Positions 18,279 to 24,761 of a DNA stretch of 33,655 nt are shown piece by piece. Both the position numbers and the translations under genes were made by a program. Below the pieces are notes generated by a model. It was not told the DNA's origin, did not search any database, and was given only the letters and a program-made list of their open reading frames with translations. Where the stretch lies: IMG/VR virus record IMGVR_UViG_3300034418_007197, positions 1-33,655 of that record; one strand, given 5' to 3'. The stretch is from a virus. Position 1 is the first letter of the stretch. The number at the start of each line of letters is the position of its first letter.

Positions 18279-18640
18279 ATCTTGACCCCTTTAAAAAATT
18301 AGTTGATGACCTTGGCCGCGTGGTTGCGGGTGTCTGTGTACTCGTCGGTTTTATGATGTTCTTTTCATGGTGTACAAGTTGTACAAAGAAGGACGAGACT
18401 CGACTAGAGACTTGCACAGCAGAGAAAAGCGCGCTCGCAACTTGCCAAGGTGACCTGGTAACAGAGCGAAAGAAAAGAACCGAGGCGATAAACGAAGCGG
18501 TGAAGAAAGCGCGAGCTGAAGAACAGGGGCTTTGTCAACAACGCATCAATGATCTAACAAGCGGAGCCGAGCAACTACAATGCGAGCTATGCTGCACGTT
18601 CTCTCTCTTGCCCGCCAATGGAGGTAAAAGTTGTGAGTAG
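18275..18640 (+). CDS. Membrane-anchored coiled-coil protein, inner-spanin-like
   Basis: 121 residues from ATG 18275. A longer frame from TTG 18158 would overlap two genes and is less likely. One transmembrane helix near residues 13-32 ends in 'SWCTSC'. A charged helical region with regularly spaced Cys follows ('ETCTAEKSALATCQ', 'GLCQQR', 'CELCC'). An N-terminal anchor with a periplasmic coiled coil is the plan of Rz-type inner-membrane spanins. The many cysteines could form disulphides in the periplasm. The next gene overlaps its end. Lysis role inferred. Confidence 0.5.
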   Translation: MNLDPFKKLVDDLGRVVAGVCVLVGFMMFFSWCTSCTKKDETRLETCTAEKSALATCQGDLVTERKKRTEAINEAVKKARAEEQGLCQQRINDLTSGAEQLQCELCCTFSLLPANGGKSCE

Positions 18641-19088
18641 TTTTATATTATATTTAGTTTATCCAGTGTTTGCAGTTGGTCTTAATATTCAGCCCTTCAC
18701 GATCATTGATTCATTGACGATTGACGTTGCATACCTTCCCAAAGGTCACCGGGCGCCGTTCGCCCTGGTCGCTGTCGATCACCAACAATTAAACAAAACA
18801 CGCGACTATATCGCCGCGCTTAAGGCTTCACATCAGTTGACAATTGAGAGCATCGATAAGCGCTATCAAACTGATATAATCGATCTGCAATTGAAGACAT
18901 CCAAGCAACTTCAAGCGCTCGAGGTTGATCTTAGTCACAAGGCGCAGCAGATCAAAGAGTTGACGCTTGAAAAAGAGGAGATCGACAAAGAGCATAAGCT
19001 TGAGTTAAAATCTTATTATTGGCATAACCTAGGCCTGAGCGCCGCTCTTGGCGCGTCGATAATCTGGGCAATCTCTGCGAGTATTTAA
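18633..19088 (+). CDS. Coiled-coil protein with N-terminal signal-like and C-terminal membrane segments
   Basis: 151 residues from GTG 18633, chosen because GGAGG at 18620-18624 sits eight bases upstream; an ATG at 18618 overlaps that site. The N-terminus ('SSFILYLVYPVFAVGL') looks like a signal peptide or membrane segment. The middle (about 55-125) is a charged coiled coil. The C-terminus has a membrane helix ('LGLSAALGASIIWAI'). The topology resembles a one-gene spanin, but I see no lipobox Cys. It overlaps the preceding spanin-like gene, as Rz1 does with Rz. Function is a hypothesis. Confidence 0.45.
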   Translation: MSSFILYLVYPVFAVGLNIQPFTIIDSLTIDVAYLPKGHRAPFALVAVDHQQLNKTRDYIAALKASHQLTIESIDKRYQTDIIDLQLKTSKQLQALEVDLSHKAQQIKELTLEKEEIDKEHKLELKSYYWHNLGLSAALGASIIWAISASI

Positions 19089-19089
19089 A

Positions 19090-19383
19090 ATGGATGTAGT
19101 CTCTATCTCTTCAGTTGCTTCTATTGTTGGTGTAATCGGCGTTGGCTTCTCTGTACTTAAAGAGAAAATCAAACACGCTGAAGAAATGGGGCAGATTAAA
19201 CAGCAGATCAGAAGTCTCGAAGCGCGAATGACTGAGCAAGCGGGCCATGTCATGGGGATACGCGGCGTTCTTGAAACATCGAATACAGACATAAGAAACG
19301 ACATAAGCCAAATACAACAGAGCATTGTAAGGCTTGAGGCGTCAATCACTCAGATCATTAATTCAGTCACTGAGCGCCGCTGA
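19090..19383 (+). CDS. Small membrane / coiled-coil protein, unknown
   Basis: 97 residues. A hydrophobic N-terminus (residues 4-22, 'VSISSVASIVGVIGVGFSV') precedes a long amphipathic helix ending 'INSVTERR'. This layout fits a membrane-anchored coiled coil such as a haemolysin-XhlA-like or spanin-like lysis accessory. It is the last gene of the rightward structural/lysis unit; its stop abuts the stop of the opposing gene with no gap. Confidence 0.45.
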   Translation: MDVVSISSVASIVGVIGVGFSVLKEKIKHAEEMGQIKQQIRSLEARMTEQAGHVMGIRGVLETSNTDIRNDISQIQQSIVRLEASITQIINSVTERR

Positions 19384-19602
19384 TTATCGTTTGAAGGTGT
19401 CGCGGTATTTCTTATAGAGTTCTTCAACTTCTTGACCATACCCGGCGGCCCTTAGTTTCTCAGACAAACTATTAATGACGGCTTGGTCTCGTTGGCCTTG
19501 GTTGTAAGTGTAGGTCTGAGGATCGAGCGTGTACCAATCCCAACGATGGAGCATCATCGTGCGGGATAAAATCAACAAGTCAGTTTTAAAAGGGGATGTC
19601 AT
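19384..19602 (-). CDS. Hypothetical 72-residue protein
   Basis: Last gene of the leftward operon. Its start overlaps the end of the RecT-like gene in another frame. The N-terminal 'LLILSRTMMLHRWDWYTLD' segment is followed by a charged helix ending 'LYKKYRDTFKR'. No known motif. Coupling to the annealing gene suggests a related role in recombination or its control, which is speculative. Confidence 0.5.
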   Translation of the reverse strand: MTSPFKTDLLILSRTMMLHRWDWYTLDPQTYTYNQGQRDQAVINSLSEKLRAAGYGQEVEELYKKYRDTFKR

Positions 19603-20815
19603 TATATTCCTCGTCGTTGTTCATCGCGTCATTAATCGCGCTCGTGATCATGCTCCATAAGCCCCAATCGGTGAACGCTGACTCATTATGATAAGCGTCT
19701 ATGATAGTCTCTCTTACATCATCGCTGACAATCCCTAGACCTTGATTCATGGCAAGGTTGCACTCTGCAAATATTGGGTTACTCCATCGCTCAAGTAGTC
19801 GGCTCGCCCTCGTCGCTTCATCTCGAATCTCATTCAAGTAATCGTTTGAAGCAAGATCAAGCCGCTTGAGTAGGTCAGTGAATACGAGCGTATCTTTTTC
19901 TTTTAACTCTCGTAACGCTTTTAATGATGTATCTATCTTTACGTTATACTCTGCGCTAACCGCTCCAAGTGGTGAACAGAAGAGCTTATAAAAAGCGTTA
20001 AGTTTAAAGTCGCTCGTGATGAACTCAGCGCGAGGAACATATAAGCGCCAAACCTTCATAGCTTGTCTTTCATTAATTACGCCGCGGTTTGCTAGTTCGT
20101 TGTCCAGGTCTTCAAAGTCAATCGTGACCGGCGCATCATCTGGAACACTTGGAACTTGAACCGGGCGCGGCGCGGCCTTGGGAATCGGCTGTGCTTTTGG
20201 CTTTGGTGGTTGTGTTGGCTCTGGCGGCGGTACTGGTTGCGGCGCTCGGCTTGGTCGTTTCACTTTAACTTCCTCTCCTAAACTCTCCGCTTGAATCTCT
20301 GCGCGTTCATCTTCGCTCAAGTCTGTACTGTCAGCGATCTCATCAGCCGAGTATATGCCGCTGACAACATCGGGAAAGACAGCACGAAGAGCCATGGTCA
20401 TGGCGCGAGCGCGTAACATTTGCATGGGCATTGATTCCCACATTCTGCCGCGGGCGATGCCTTGACGTGTGGCCATTTCCATGTTGAAGGTGAACTCATG
20501 TATTAAAGTCTTAGGCTCATCATTACGAGCGCAAGAGATAGTACAGTGATCATTATCCCATGATTCAATTTTGATGAAACGACAGCGGCCAGAGTTGCGA
20601 ACGATTCCCGCCATAGCGTCAGCACCTAGCGCGGGTGTGTCTCTTATCACATAACCTTGTTGTGCAGTGATCGCCATATTCGAGCCGAAATGATGGCCAA
20701 AGGTTGCGTGTAATCTCAATAGATCAAGCGGTTGTTTGTTCTTAGTCGCGAATATCTGGGCAAGCTCTTTAGCTTCGTCAAGCGTCGATGGTGTGTAAAT
20801 ATTTGTGTATTGCAT
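19586..20815 (-). CDS. RecT-like single-strand annealing protein with SSB-like C-terminal tip
   Basis: 409 residues; AAGGAG before the start. The N-terminal domain (about 1-165) follows a phage RecT-like family: 'GYVIRDTPALGADAMAGIVRNSG', then 'FTFNMEMATRQGI', then 'MWESMPMQMLRARAMTMALR' and 'FPDVVSGIYSADEIAD'. Such proteins anneal complementary strands in phage recombination. A Pro-rich linker (about 190-225) leads to a helical C-terminal domain of unknown kind (about 230-395). The last residues, 'DEEYNDIPF', copy the acidic tip of bacterial SSB. No partner exonuclease is visible nearby. Confidence 0.75.
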   Translation of the reverse strand: MQYTNIYTPSTLDEAKELAQIFATKNKQPLDLLRLHATFGHHFGSNMAITAQQGYVIRDTPALGADAMAGIVRNSGRCRFIKIESWDNDHCTISCARNDEPKTLIHEFTFNMEMATRQGIARGRMWESMPMQMLRARAMTMALRAVFPDVVSGIYSADEIADSTDLSEDERAEIQAESLGEEVKVKRPSRAPQPVPPPEPTQPPKPKAQPIPKAAPRPVQVPSVPDDAPVTIDFEDLDNELANRGVINERQAMKVWRLYVPRAEFITSDFKLNAFYKLFCSPLGAVSAEYNVKIDTSLKALRELKEKDTLVFTDLLKRLDLASNDYLNEIRDEATRASRLLERWSNPIFAECNLAMNQGLGIVSDDVRETIIDAYHNESAFTDWGLWSMITSAINDAMNNDEEYNDIPF

Positions 20816-20843
20816 AGCGTCTCCTTTTTGCTGTGCTGTTTAA

Positions 20844-20984
20844 TTAATGGTGCGCTTTGTACATCATGTAAAAGTAAGTGATTGCGGCGATTGCGCCAGT
20901 AATAAAAATGATGTGTTCAAACCAGTGAGATTTGATCTCATCGACGAGCGCGTTTAATTCTTCTTGGGTGTCGGGGCCTATCAT
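20844..20984 (-). CDS. 46-residue single-pass membrane peptide
   Basis: A short leftward frame whose ATG overlaps the HTH gene's stop (ATGA). It starts 'MIGPDTQEELNALVDEIK', then has one membrane helix ('HIIFITGAIAAITYFYMMY') and ends 'KAHH'. The amphipathic-then-hydrophobic layout and the coupling support a real gene. It might act in exclusion or membrane tethering, but nothing in the sequence decides this. Confidence 0.6.
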   Translation of the reverse strand: MIGPDTQEELNALVDEIKSHWFEHIIFITGAIAAITYFYMMYKAHH

Positions 20985-21196
20985 TTGTTTTCCTCGGGTC
21001 GAAAGTCTGAAGGGTTGAAGTATGGTTCTTCAAGTAGTGAATTGACTTCATGAGCCAATAGACGAGCAAGAGCTTTACTCGGTCTTGAATAGTTACAGAT
21101 TATACGGCTGATGTAATTCTCATTATGTCCAACTCGCATGGCAAGTTTTCGCACACTTATAATGCTTTTTAATGCTTCACGTTTTTGATCATTCAT
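20981..21196 (-). CDS. Small HTH regulator 1 (XRE/Cro-like)
   Basis: 71 residues; GGAGG six bases before ATG. An XRE-type helix-turn-helix spans about residues 14-45 ('ISVRKLAMRVGHNENYISRII'). The C-terminus is 'YFNPSDFRPEENK'. It is the first gene of the leftward early operon and is transcribed from the operator region it probably binds. A second, related regulator lies at 23680 with the same 'F.PSDFR.EE' ending. It lacks the large dimerisation/cleavage domain of lambda CI, so it is more Cro-like. Confidence 0.75.
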   Translation of the reverse strand: MNDQKREALKSIISVRKLAMRVGHNENYISRIICNYSRPSKALARLLAHEVNSLLEEPYFNPSDFRPEENK

Positions 21197-21219
21197 ATGA
21201 TCCTCCTTTCCTGACCATA

Positions 21220-21245
21220 ATTATATACATCTTATCTTTAGTCAA
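21220..21245 (-). promoter_or_regulatory. Leftward early promoter
   Basis: Read on the - strand: TTGACT (complement of 21240-21245) followed by a TATAAT (complement of 21220-21225) 14 bases downstream, or AATTAT at 17 bases. It precedes the HTH regulator by about 20 bases. A TCTTATCTT operator half-site lies inside the spacer, so a bound regulator would block RNA polymerase. Confidence 0.6.
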
Positions 21246-21296
21246 GAATAATTTTACTTGCCAGTAAGACTTTTCTTACCTATAGTGAAGATAAGA
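21230..21296. promoter_or_regulatory. Operator cluster between divergent early promoters
   Basis: Related half-sites occur at 21230-21238 (TCTTATCTT), 21264-21269 (GTAAGA), 21274-21279 (TCTTAC) and 21288-21296 (AAGATAAGA). The first and last are perfect reverse complements, and the middle two form a perfect palindrome with a 4-base gap. They fall in the leftward spacer, the rightward spacer and the rightward start point. This is what one expects of a Cro/CI-type genetic switch. The likely ligand is HTH regulator 1, with HTH regulator 2 possible. Confidence 0.65.
21258..21286 (+). promoter_or_regulatory. Rightward early promoter
   Basis: TTGCCA (21258-21263), an exact 17-base spacer, then TATAGT (21281-21286). 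Transcription would start near 21293, leaving a leader of about 16 bases with GGAGG before the TTG start of the initiator gene. The spacer is almost filled by the palindrome GTAAGA-CTTT-TCTTAC, a clear operator position. Confidence 0.7.
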
Positions 21297-21308
21297 AAGG
21301 AGGATGAG

Positions 21309-22004
21309 TTGAAGATTCATCATTTACAAAGAGCGATAAGACGCTCGAAATTATCAATCACAGAGCGTGTTTTGCTTAGCGCCCTTGTTGATCTGGTCGA
21401 TTGGCAATCATGGCAAGGTGAAACGAAGATTAAGACGATCATGTATGAAACCGGATTAAACAAAGCGACTATTTCCAGAAAGCTCAATACCCTTGAAGAT
21501 CGAGGGTTTATAAAGCGAGTCAATCAAACCGACCACCGAGGATATAAGGAGAGCTTATACATTATAAATATAAAAGAGGTAGAAACTCAATTATCTAGCT
21601 TTTTCCCGCAGTCGCAGAATGCGACCCCCTATATGCAGAAAGAGACCCCCTCGTCGCAGGGTGCAACCGATCAGTCGCAGAGTGCGACCCCCTATATGCA
21701 GAGTGAGACCGAGCGGTTGCAGAGAGAGACCAAGCGGTCGCAGAGTGCGGATACTAATATTCTATCTTCTTCTAATTCTTCTCTACCTAATAAAAATTCT
21801 ATTTCTTTCAATAACTCAAAAGACGCGCAAGGCGCGAGCAAGGAAGTGCGGAGATACCCGAAGGGTCATTTTTGCGAGGGAGCAGTAATTGTCGATGGTG
21901 ATGATTGGGTTCCTGAGAAAAAGACAAACAATAGACAAGCATGGATTGAAGGAGGTTGGACACCTCCAACACATGAAGAGATTTTAAAGGATTATAACAA
22001 ATGA
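21309..22004 (+). CDS. Replication initiator (lambda O-like), winged helix, carries the origin
   Basis: 231 residues from TTG 21309, five bases after GGAGG 21299-21303; an ATG at 21304 is out of frame and stops at once. Residues about 1-90 form a helix-turn-helix/winged-helix domain ('ITERVLLSALVDLVDW', 'GLNKATISRKLNTLEDRGFIKR', then a 'YIINI' strand). Residues about 102-150 are seven-residue repeats alternating 'SQ.AT' and 'MQ.ET', encoded by seven DNA iterons. A Ser/Asn-rich linker and a C-terminal domain ('GGWTPPTHEEIL') follow. It overlaps a DnaC-like loader gene, so it likely binds the origin and recruits the loader. Confidence 0.75.
   Translation: MKIHHLQRAIRRSKLSITERVLLSALVDLVDWQSWQGETKIKTIMYETGLNKATISRKLNTLEDRGFIKRVNQTDHRGYKESLYIINIKEVETQLSSFFPQSQNATPYMQKETPSSQGATDQSQSATPYMQSETERLQRETKRSQSADTNILSSSNSSLPNKNSISFNNSKDAQGASKEVRRYPKGHFCEGAVIVDGDDWVPEKKTNNRQAWIEGGWTPPTHEEILKDYNK
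21612..21752 (+). repeat. Seven 21-bp iterons (putative replication origin)
   Basis: 15-bp units start at exactly 21-bp steps: 21612, 21633, 21654, 21675, 21696, 21717 and 21738. The best copies are palindromic: GTCGCAGAATGCGAC (21612) and GTCGCAGAGTGCGAC (21675), with arms GTCGCA and TGCGAC. Copies at 21633 and 21696 are degenerate and start TATGCAGA. The spacing is two helical turns, which puts all sites on one face of the DNA. They lie inside the initiator gene, as in lambda O. Confidence 0.85.
21751..21820 (+). other. AT-rich putative unwinding element beside the iterons
   Basis: By direct count 16 of these 70 bases are G or C (23%), far below the surroundings. The stretch follows the seventh iteron immediately and encodes a Ser/Asn-rich linker. 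In lambda and many plasmids an AT-rich stretch beside the iterons is where strands first open and helicase is loaded. Confidence 0.7.
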
Positions 22005-22849
22005 ACAAACTCGACTTATCCGAATTACTCGACTACTTCAGAAACTGTGAACCATCACCCGCCCCTGAGCCGTTGCCGAGCTTGGAAGGAATGACAGTTG
22101 ACGATCTCTATTCAAAGAACTTGACCGCTCATCGATGGGATGAAGAGGAATCAAGGAATGTGATCACAGTACCCAAATTTAAAAACTGTAATCGTTGCAT
22201 GGAGGGCTATGTGAATCACCCAACTCAAAACGCAATGATGACCTGCCCTCATTGCCTCGGACCTTGGCGCAAGTCAAAGCGGGTTGAACGTGCACGGCTT
22301 CCAGTTGATGCGAAGGGGAAAACCTTTTCTAATTATCAAATGGTCGGGCATTTTGGACGCATCGCGAACGCGATTAATAAATGGAGCGAGCACAGAGAGA
22401 AACAGATGGGGCCGCTTATCTATGGCCCTCCCGGCACTGGAAAAAGTCATTTTGCTTATGCTGTCGCTCATCAGCTTTTATGGAAAGATTTTAAGGTACG
22501 TTATGCGACTCATAACAGTCTACTCGATCTTGAGCGCGCTACCTGGAACGACAAGACCCGCAAGTCACCCCTTCGAACGCTTTTAAAAGATGTCGACGTC
22601 TTGATCTTGGATGAGGTAGGCGGTGTTGGTGGTGGTTATGGTCGTGTCACAGATTGGGAGAAGAAGACAACGAGCGAGATGTTAGACAACATCTACCGCA
22701 AATGGTCAGCGGGTGAGCTTTACGTTCTCTTCATCAGCAATGTTCCACTTGAGACTTTTATGAGGACATATAACCAAGCCCTTCAAAGCCGCTTACAAGA
22801 GATGATCAAGCCGGTGTTTATCAACATGACAGATAAAAGGATTAACTAA
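22001..22849 (+). CDS. DnaC/IstB-like AAA+ helicase loader
   Basis: 282 residues; ATGA overlap with the initiator. An N-terminal zinc-finger-like set (C63, C66, C82, C85) precedes the AAA+ core: Walker A 'GPPGTGKS' at 142-149, Walker B 'LILDE' at 201-205, sensor 1 'ISN' near 245-247 and an arginine in 'QSRLQE' near 264. Loaders of this type deliver the replicative helicase to single strands opened at an origin. No phage helicase is seen, so it presumably loads host DnaB. The pairing with the upstream gene mirrors lambda O and P. Confidence 0.88.
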   Translation: MNKLDLSELLDYFRNCEPSPAPEPLPSLEGMTVDDLYSKNLTAHRWDEEESRNVITVPKFKNCNRCMEGYVNHPTQNAMMTCPHCLGPWRKSKRVERARLPVDAKGKTFSNYQMVGHFGRIANAINKWSEHREKQMGPLIYGPPGTGKSHFAYAVAHQLLWKDFKVRYATHNSLLDLERATWNDKTRKSPLRTLLKDVDVLILDEVGGVGGGYGRVTDWEKKTTSEMLDNIYRKWSAGELYVLFISNVPLETFMRTYNQALQSRLQEMIKPVFINMTDKRIN

Positions 22850-23289
22850 TGAACGACCAGATCGACAATCTTAAAGTTACAAAGCCAGAGAAGAACGATC
22901 AAAAGCTTGTTATCGGCGAGCGGATGACGATTAAAGGGATTCATCTTTCGAGCGAGTATGAAGACAACGAATATCGAGCGCGGGTTCAATACAACGGATT
23001 CCCGGTTTTCGTGAGGTATAAAGGCGATCGACACACCGCAGCACATCTTGGCGCTTATACAAAAGTTGCGGATAGAATGACGGTTACCGGGGTAATCGGT
23101 GAAGAGTTGATTGATGTTAAGCCGCGTAAACAACCGTGGAGACAGATGACGATCACGATTGAAGGGACTGATGACGTGCGCGTTTTTGGTCGCCATGACT
23201 TCAGCCACATCAAGCCTTACGCCTCAGAAGTTTATAAGCGACAGAAGAAAGAAGAGGAGAGGAAAAAAGAGAAAGAAAATAATTTTTAA
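22849..23289 (+). CDS. Hypothetical, possible OB-fold protein
   Basis: 146 residues; TAATG overlap with the loader. The central part (about 20-110) alternates strands like an OB fold ('ERMTIKGIHLSSEYEDNEYRA', 'FPVFVRYKG', 'DRMTVTGVIGEELIDV'). A Lys/Glu-rich tail ends the protein. Position in the replication operon fits a nucleic-acid-binding role. No family recognised. Confidence 0.55.
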   Translation: MNDQIDNLKVTKPEKNDQKLVIGERMTIKGIHLSSEYEDNEYRARVQYNGFPVFVRYKGDRHTAAHLGAYTKVADRMTVTGVIGEELIDVKPRKQPWRQMTITIEGTDDVRVFGRHDFSHIKPYASEVYKRQKKEEERKKEKENNF

Positions 23290-23307
23290 CTTTTTTTAAA
23301 ATTATAT

Positions 23308-23336
23308 TTGACGTTAATAAAAGTTAATGTTAGATA
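23308..23336 (+). promoter_or_regulatory. Internal early promoter
   Basis: TTGACG (23308-23313), a 17-base spacer, then TAGATA (23331-23336), in an AT-rich gap. The spacer holds a direct repeat, GTTAAT-AAAA-GTTAAT. A related 'TTAACGTTAG' lies before HTH regulator 2 (near 23657), so both may be operator sequences. Confidence 0.5.
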
Positions 23337-23388
23337 TAGATCATCAACAACGAACAGCGGCAACGCAAAAAGCAAAAAGGAAAAAAAC

Positions 23389-23637
23389 ATGAAATACAGA
23401 TTAGCCGAAAGCACACTCAGAAAGTACGACGCTCAACAACTTGCAAACCACTTCGAAAGGATTCAATTCAAGTTCGATCTTCAGGTCTACAGAATTGATC
23501 GAGCGTATAACAGCCTTTATGAATTGGGTGATGATGGATACCGGTACATTGGGACTCTGAGCAAGCATAACTTGGAAGAGGAGTTGTATTCTCTCTACTT
23601 TGCAGTTGAAGAAAGTATTTCAAAGGCTTGCAATTAA
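23389..23637 (+). CDS. Hypothetical 82-residue protein
   Basis: Start ATG 23389 follows AAAAGGA by seven bases; the longer frame from 23308 begins inside the promoter. The product is charged and helical at the start ('KYRLAESTLRKYDAQQLANHF'), with a Tyr-rich middle ('YNSLYELGDDGYRYIGTL'). No recognised motif. It is first in the sub-operon that includes HTH regulator 2 and SSB. Confidence 0.55.
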   Translation: MKYRLAESTLRKYDAQQLANHFERIQFKFDLQVYRIDRAYNSLYELGDDGYRYIGTLSKHNLEEELYSLYFAVEESISKACN

Positions 23638-23679
23638 TTATAAATTAAATTAACGTTAGCTCGAACAAAGGGCGAAACG

Positions 23680-23895
23680 ATGACAGAAGAGAAAAAAGCA
23701 AAGCTCAAGGCTCTTACTAAGATTAAACTGCTCGCAGATAAAGCGGGCATTCATCACGTTTATCTTTCAAGAATCTTGAAGGGTAAAGAGCAAGCGAGCG
23801 CAGAACGCGCGGAGCTACTCGCAAACCTCGCGAATCAATTAACATTACAAGAGGGTTATTTCGTACCCTCAGATTTTAGAGAAGAAGAAGGATAA
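23680..23895 (+). CDS. Small HTH regulator 2 (XRE-like), paralogue of regulator 1
   Basis: 71 residues, the same length as the leftward regulator at 20981. XRE-type helix-turn-helix at about 13-35 ('KIKLLADKAGIHHVYLSRILKG'), then 'ERAELLANLANQL' and the ending 'YFVPSDFREEEG'. The shared ending 'F.PSDFR.EE' and equal size indicate duplication. It may compete for, or divide, the operators between the early promoters, as Cro and CI do. Confidence 0.7.
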   Translation: MTEEKKAKLKALTKIKLLADKAGIHHVYLSRILKGKEQASAERAELLANLANQLTLQEGYFVPSDFREEEG

Positions 23896-23900
23896 ACAGA

Positions 23901-24104
23901 ATGAGTCAATCAGATAATACAAGCGGAGAAACAATCCGTAAAAAATTTCTTAAGAAGTATGTCAACGCTTTGAAAATATTAAGATCAATTGAGGAAAAGT
24001 TAATTGAAGAAGGTCATTTTGATGACTTGCAAGATAACGCAAGCAAAAGACAACTTGAAGAATTTAAGAGATTTCAAAGAGTGAGAAAGACAAGGATTAA
24101 CTAA
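23901..24104 (+). CDS. Hypothetical 67-residue helical protein
   Basis: Charged, helical, no recognised motif ('KFLKKYVNALKILRSIEEKL', 'RQLEEFKRFQRVRKTRIN'). Starts five bases after HTH regulator 2 and ends two bases before SSB, so it is part of the same operon. Possibly a small regulator or replication accessory. Confidence 0.5.
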   Translation: MSQSDNTSGETIRKKFLKKYVNALKILRSIEEKLIEEGHFDDLQDNASKRQLEEFKRFQRVRKTRIN

Positions 24105-24106
24105 AT

Positions 24107-24553
24107 ATGAAAACACTTGGCCACTTGAGGGTTGTTGGCTACGTCACCGGTGACCCAAAGCTAGAGACGAGCAAAACAGGAACATCATATTTGAAGTTCT
24201 CAATTCGTTGGTATGAAAACCGCAAAGATTCAGACAAGACTATGTTTATGGATTGTGTCGCTTTTGGACTGACTGCGGAGTATATGGCCCAAAGACTTGA
24301 GAAAGGCGCGCCCGCTTATGTCGAGGGCGAGCTTATCAATGATCGGTGGGAGGATGACCAGGGGCGCAAGCGCGATTCATGGTGTATTAAAGTCCGTGAG
24401 TATGTAGCGCTTTCAACAGTACAGCGCGAGCAGGGGCAACAAGCGCAGCCTTTCAAGCGTGAAGAGAAGCCGGTTCAAGCTTTGTGGGGTCAATCTTCAC
24501 CTTCAAATGATAGTTGGAGCAAGGCCAATGACCGACGAAATGATCCATTCTAG
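24107..24553 (+). CDS. ssb: Single-stranded DNA-binding protein
   Basis: 148 residues. The OB fold of bacterial SSB is clear: 'GHLRVVGYVTGDPKLETSKTG', 'YLKFSIRWYENRKD', 'DCVAFGLTAEYMAQRLEKGAPAYVEGEL', 'REYVAL'. A Gln/Ser-rich linker leads to the tip 'DRRNDPF', a slightly degenerate form of the partner-binding SSB end. It protects single strands in replication and recombination. The next gene starts inside its 3' end. Confidence 0.92.
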   Translation: MKTLGHLRVVGYVTGDPKLETSKTGTSYLKFSIRWYENRKDSDKTMFMDCVAFGLTAEYMAQRLEKGAPAYVEGELINDRWEDDQGRKRDSWCIKVREYVALSTVQREQGQQAQPFKREEKPVQALWGQSSPSNDSWSKANDRRNDPF

Positions 24554-24761
24554 CTCATTGTTGATCGACGTAGCGCGCGAGCTTTTACGAGATCAGCCTA
24601 AAATGTTCGCTCGTATTGAGTACGCTTTGACGCTGTCGATTGTTGAAGAGTTGTTTAAATATCGCGGTCAATCTGCGGAGAAGATCGCCGAGCGCTTGAA
24701 CTGGGAAGAGTCAAGGGTTGAGGCTTTTATTAATGATAATTGGAGCCGTTTAAAATTATGA
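24528..24761 (+). CDS. Hypothetical 77-residue HTH-like protein
   Basis: Start ATG 24528 lies within the SSB gene in another frame, with GGAG upstream. The C-terminal half has a possible helix-turn-helix ('QSAEKIAERLNWEESRVEAFI'). It overlaps the terminase small subunit by ATGA. Could be a DNA-binding accessory; not recognised. Confidence 0.5.
   Translation: MTDEMIHSSSLLIDVARELLRDQPKMFARIEYALTLSIVEELFKYRGQSAEKIAERLNWEESRVEAFINDNWSRLKL

Noticed and set aside
21612-21752. CRISPR-like regular repeats
   Set aside because: Units are 15 bp at a 21-bp pitch with only 6-bp gaps, lie in a coding frame and have no cas genes; they are iterons.
23279-23305. AT-only inverted repeat (ATAATTTT/AAAATTAT) as a terminator
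   Set aside because: Stem has no G-C pair and no T run follows; more likely AT-rich promoter DNA.
24459-24527. Longer start for the 77-residue gene after SSB
   Set aside because: The first part only translates SSB codons out of frame; ATG 24528 has the better site.
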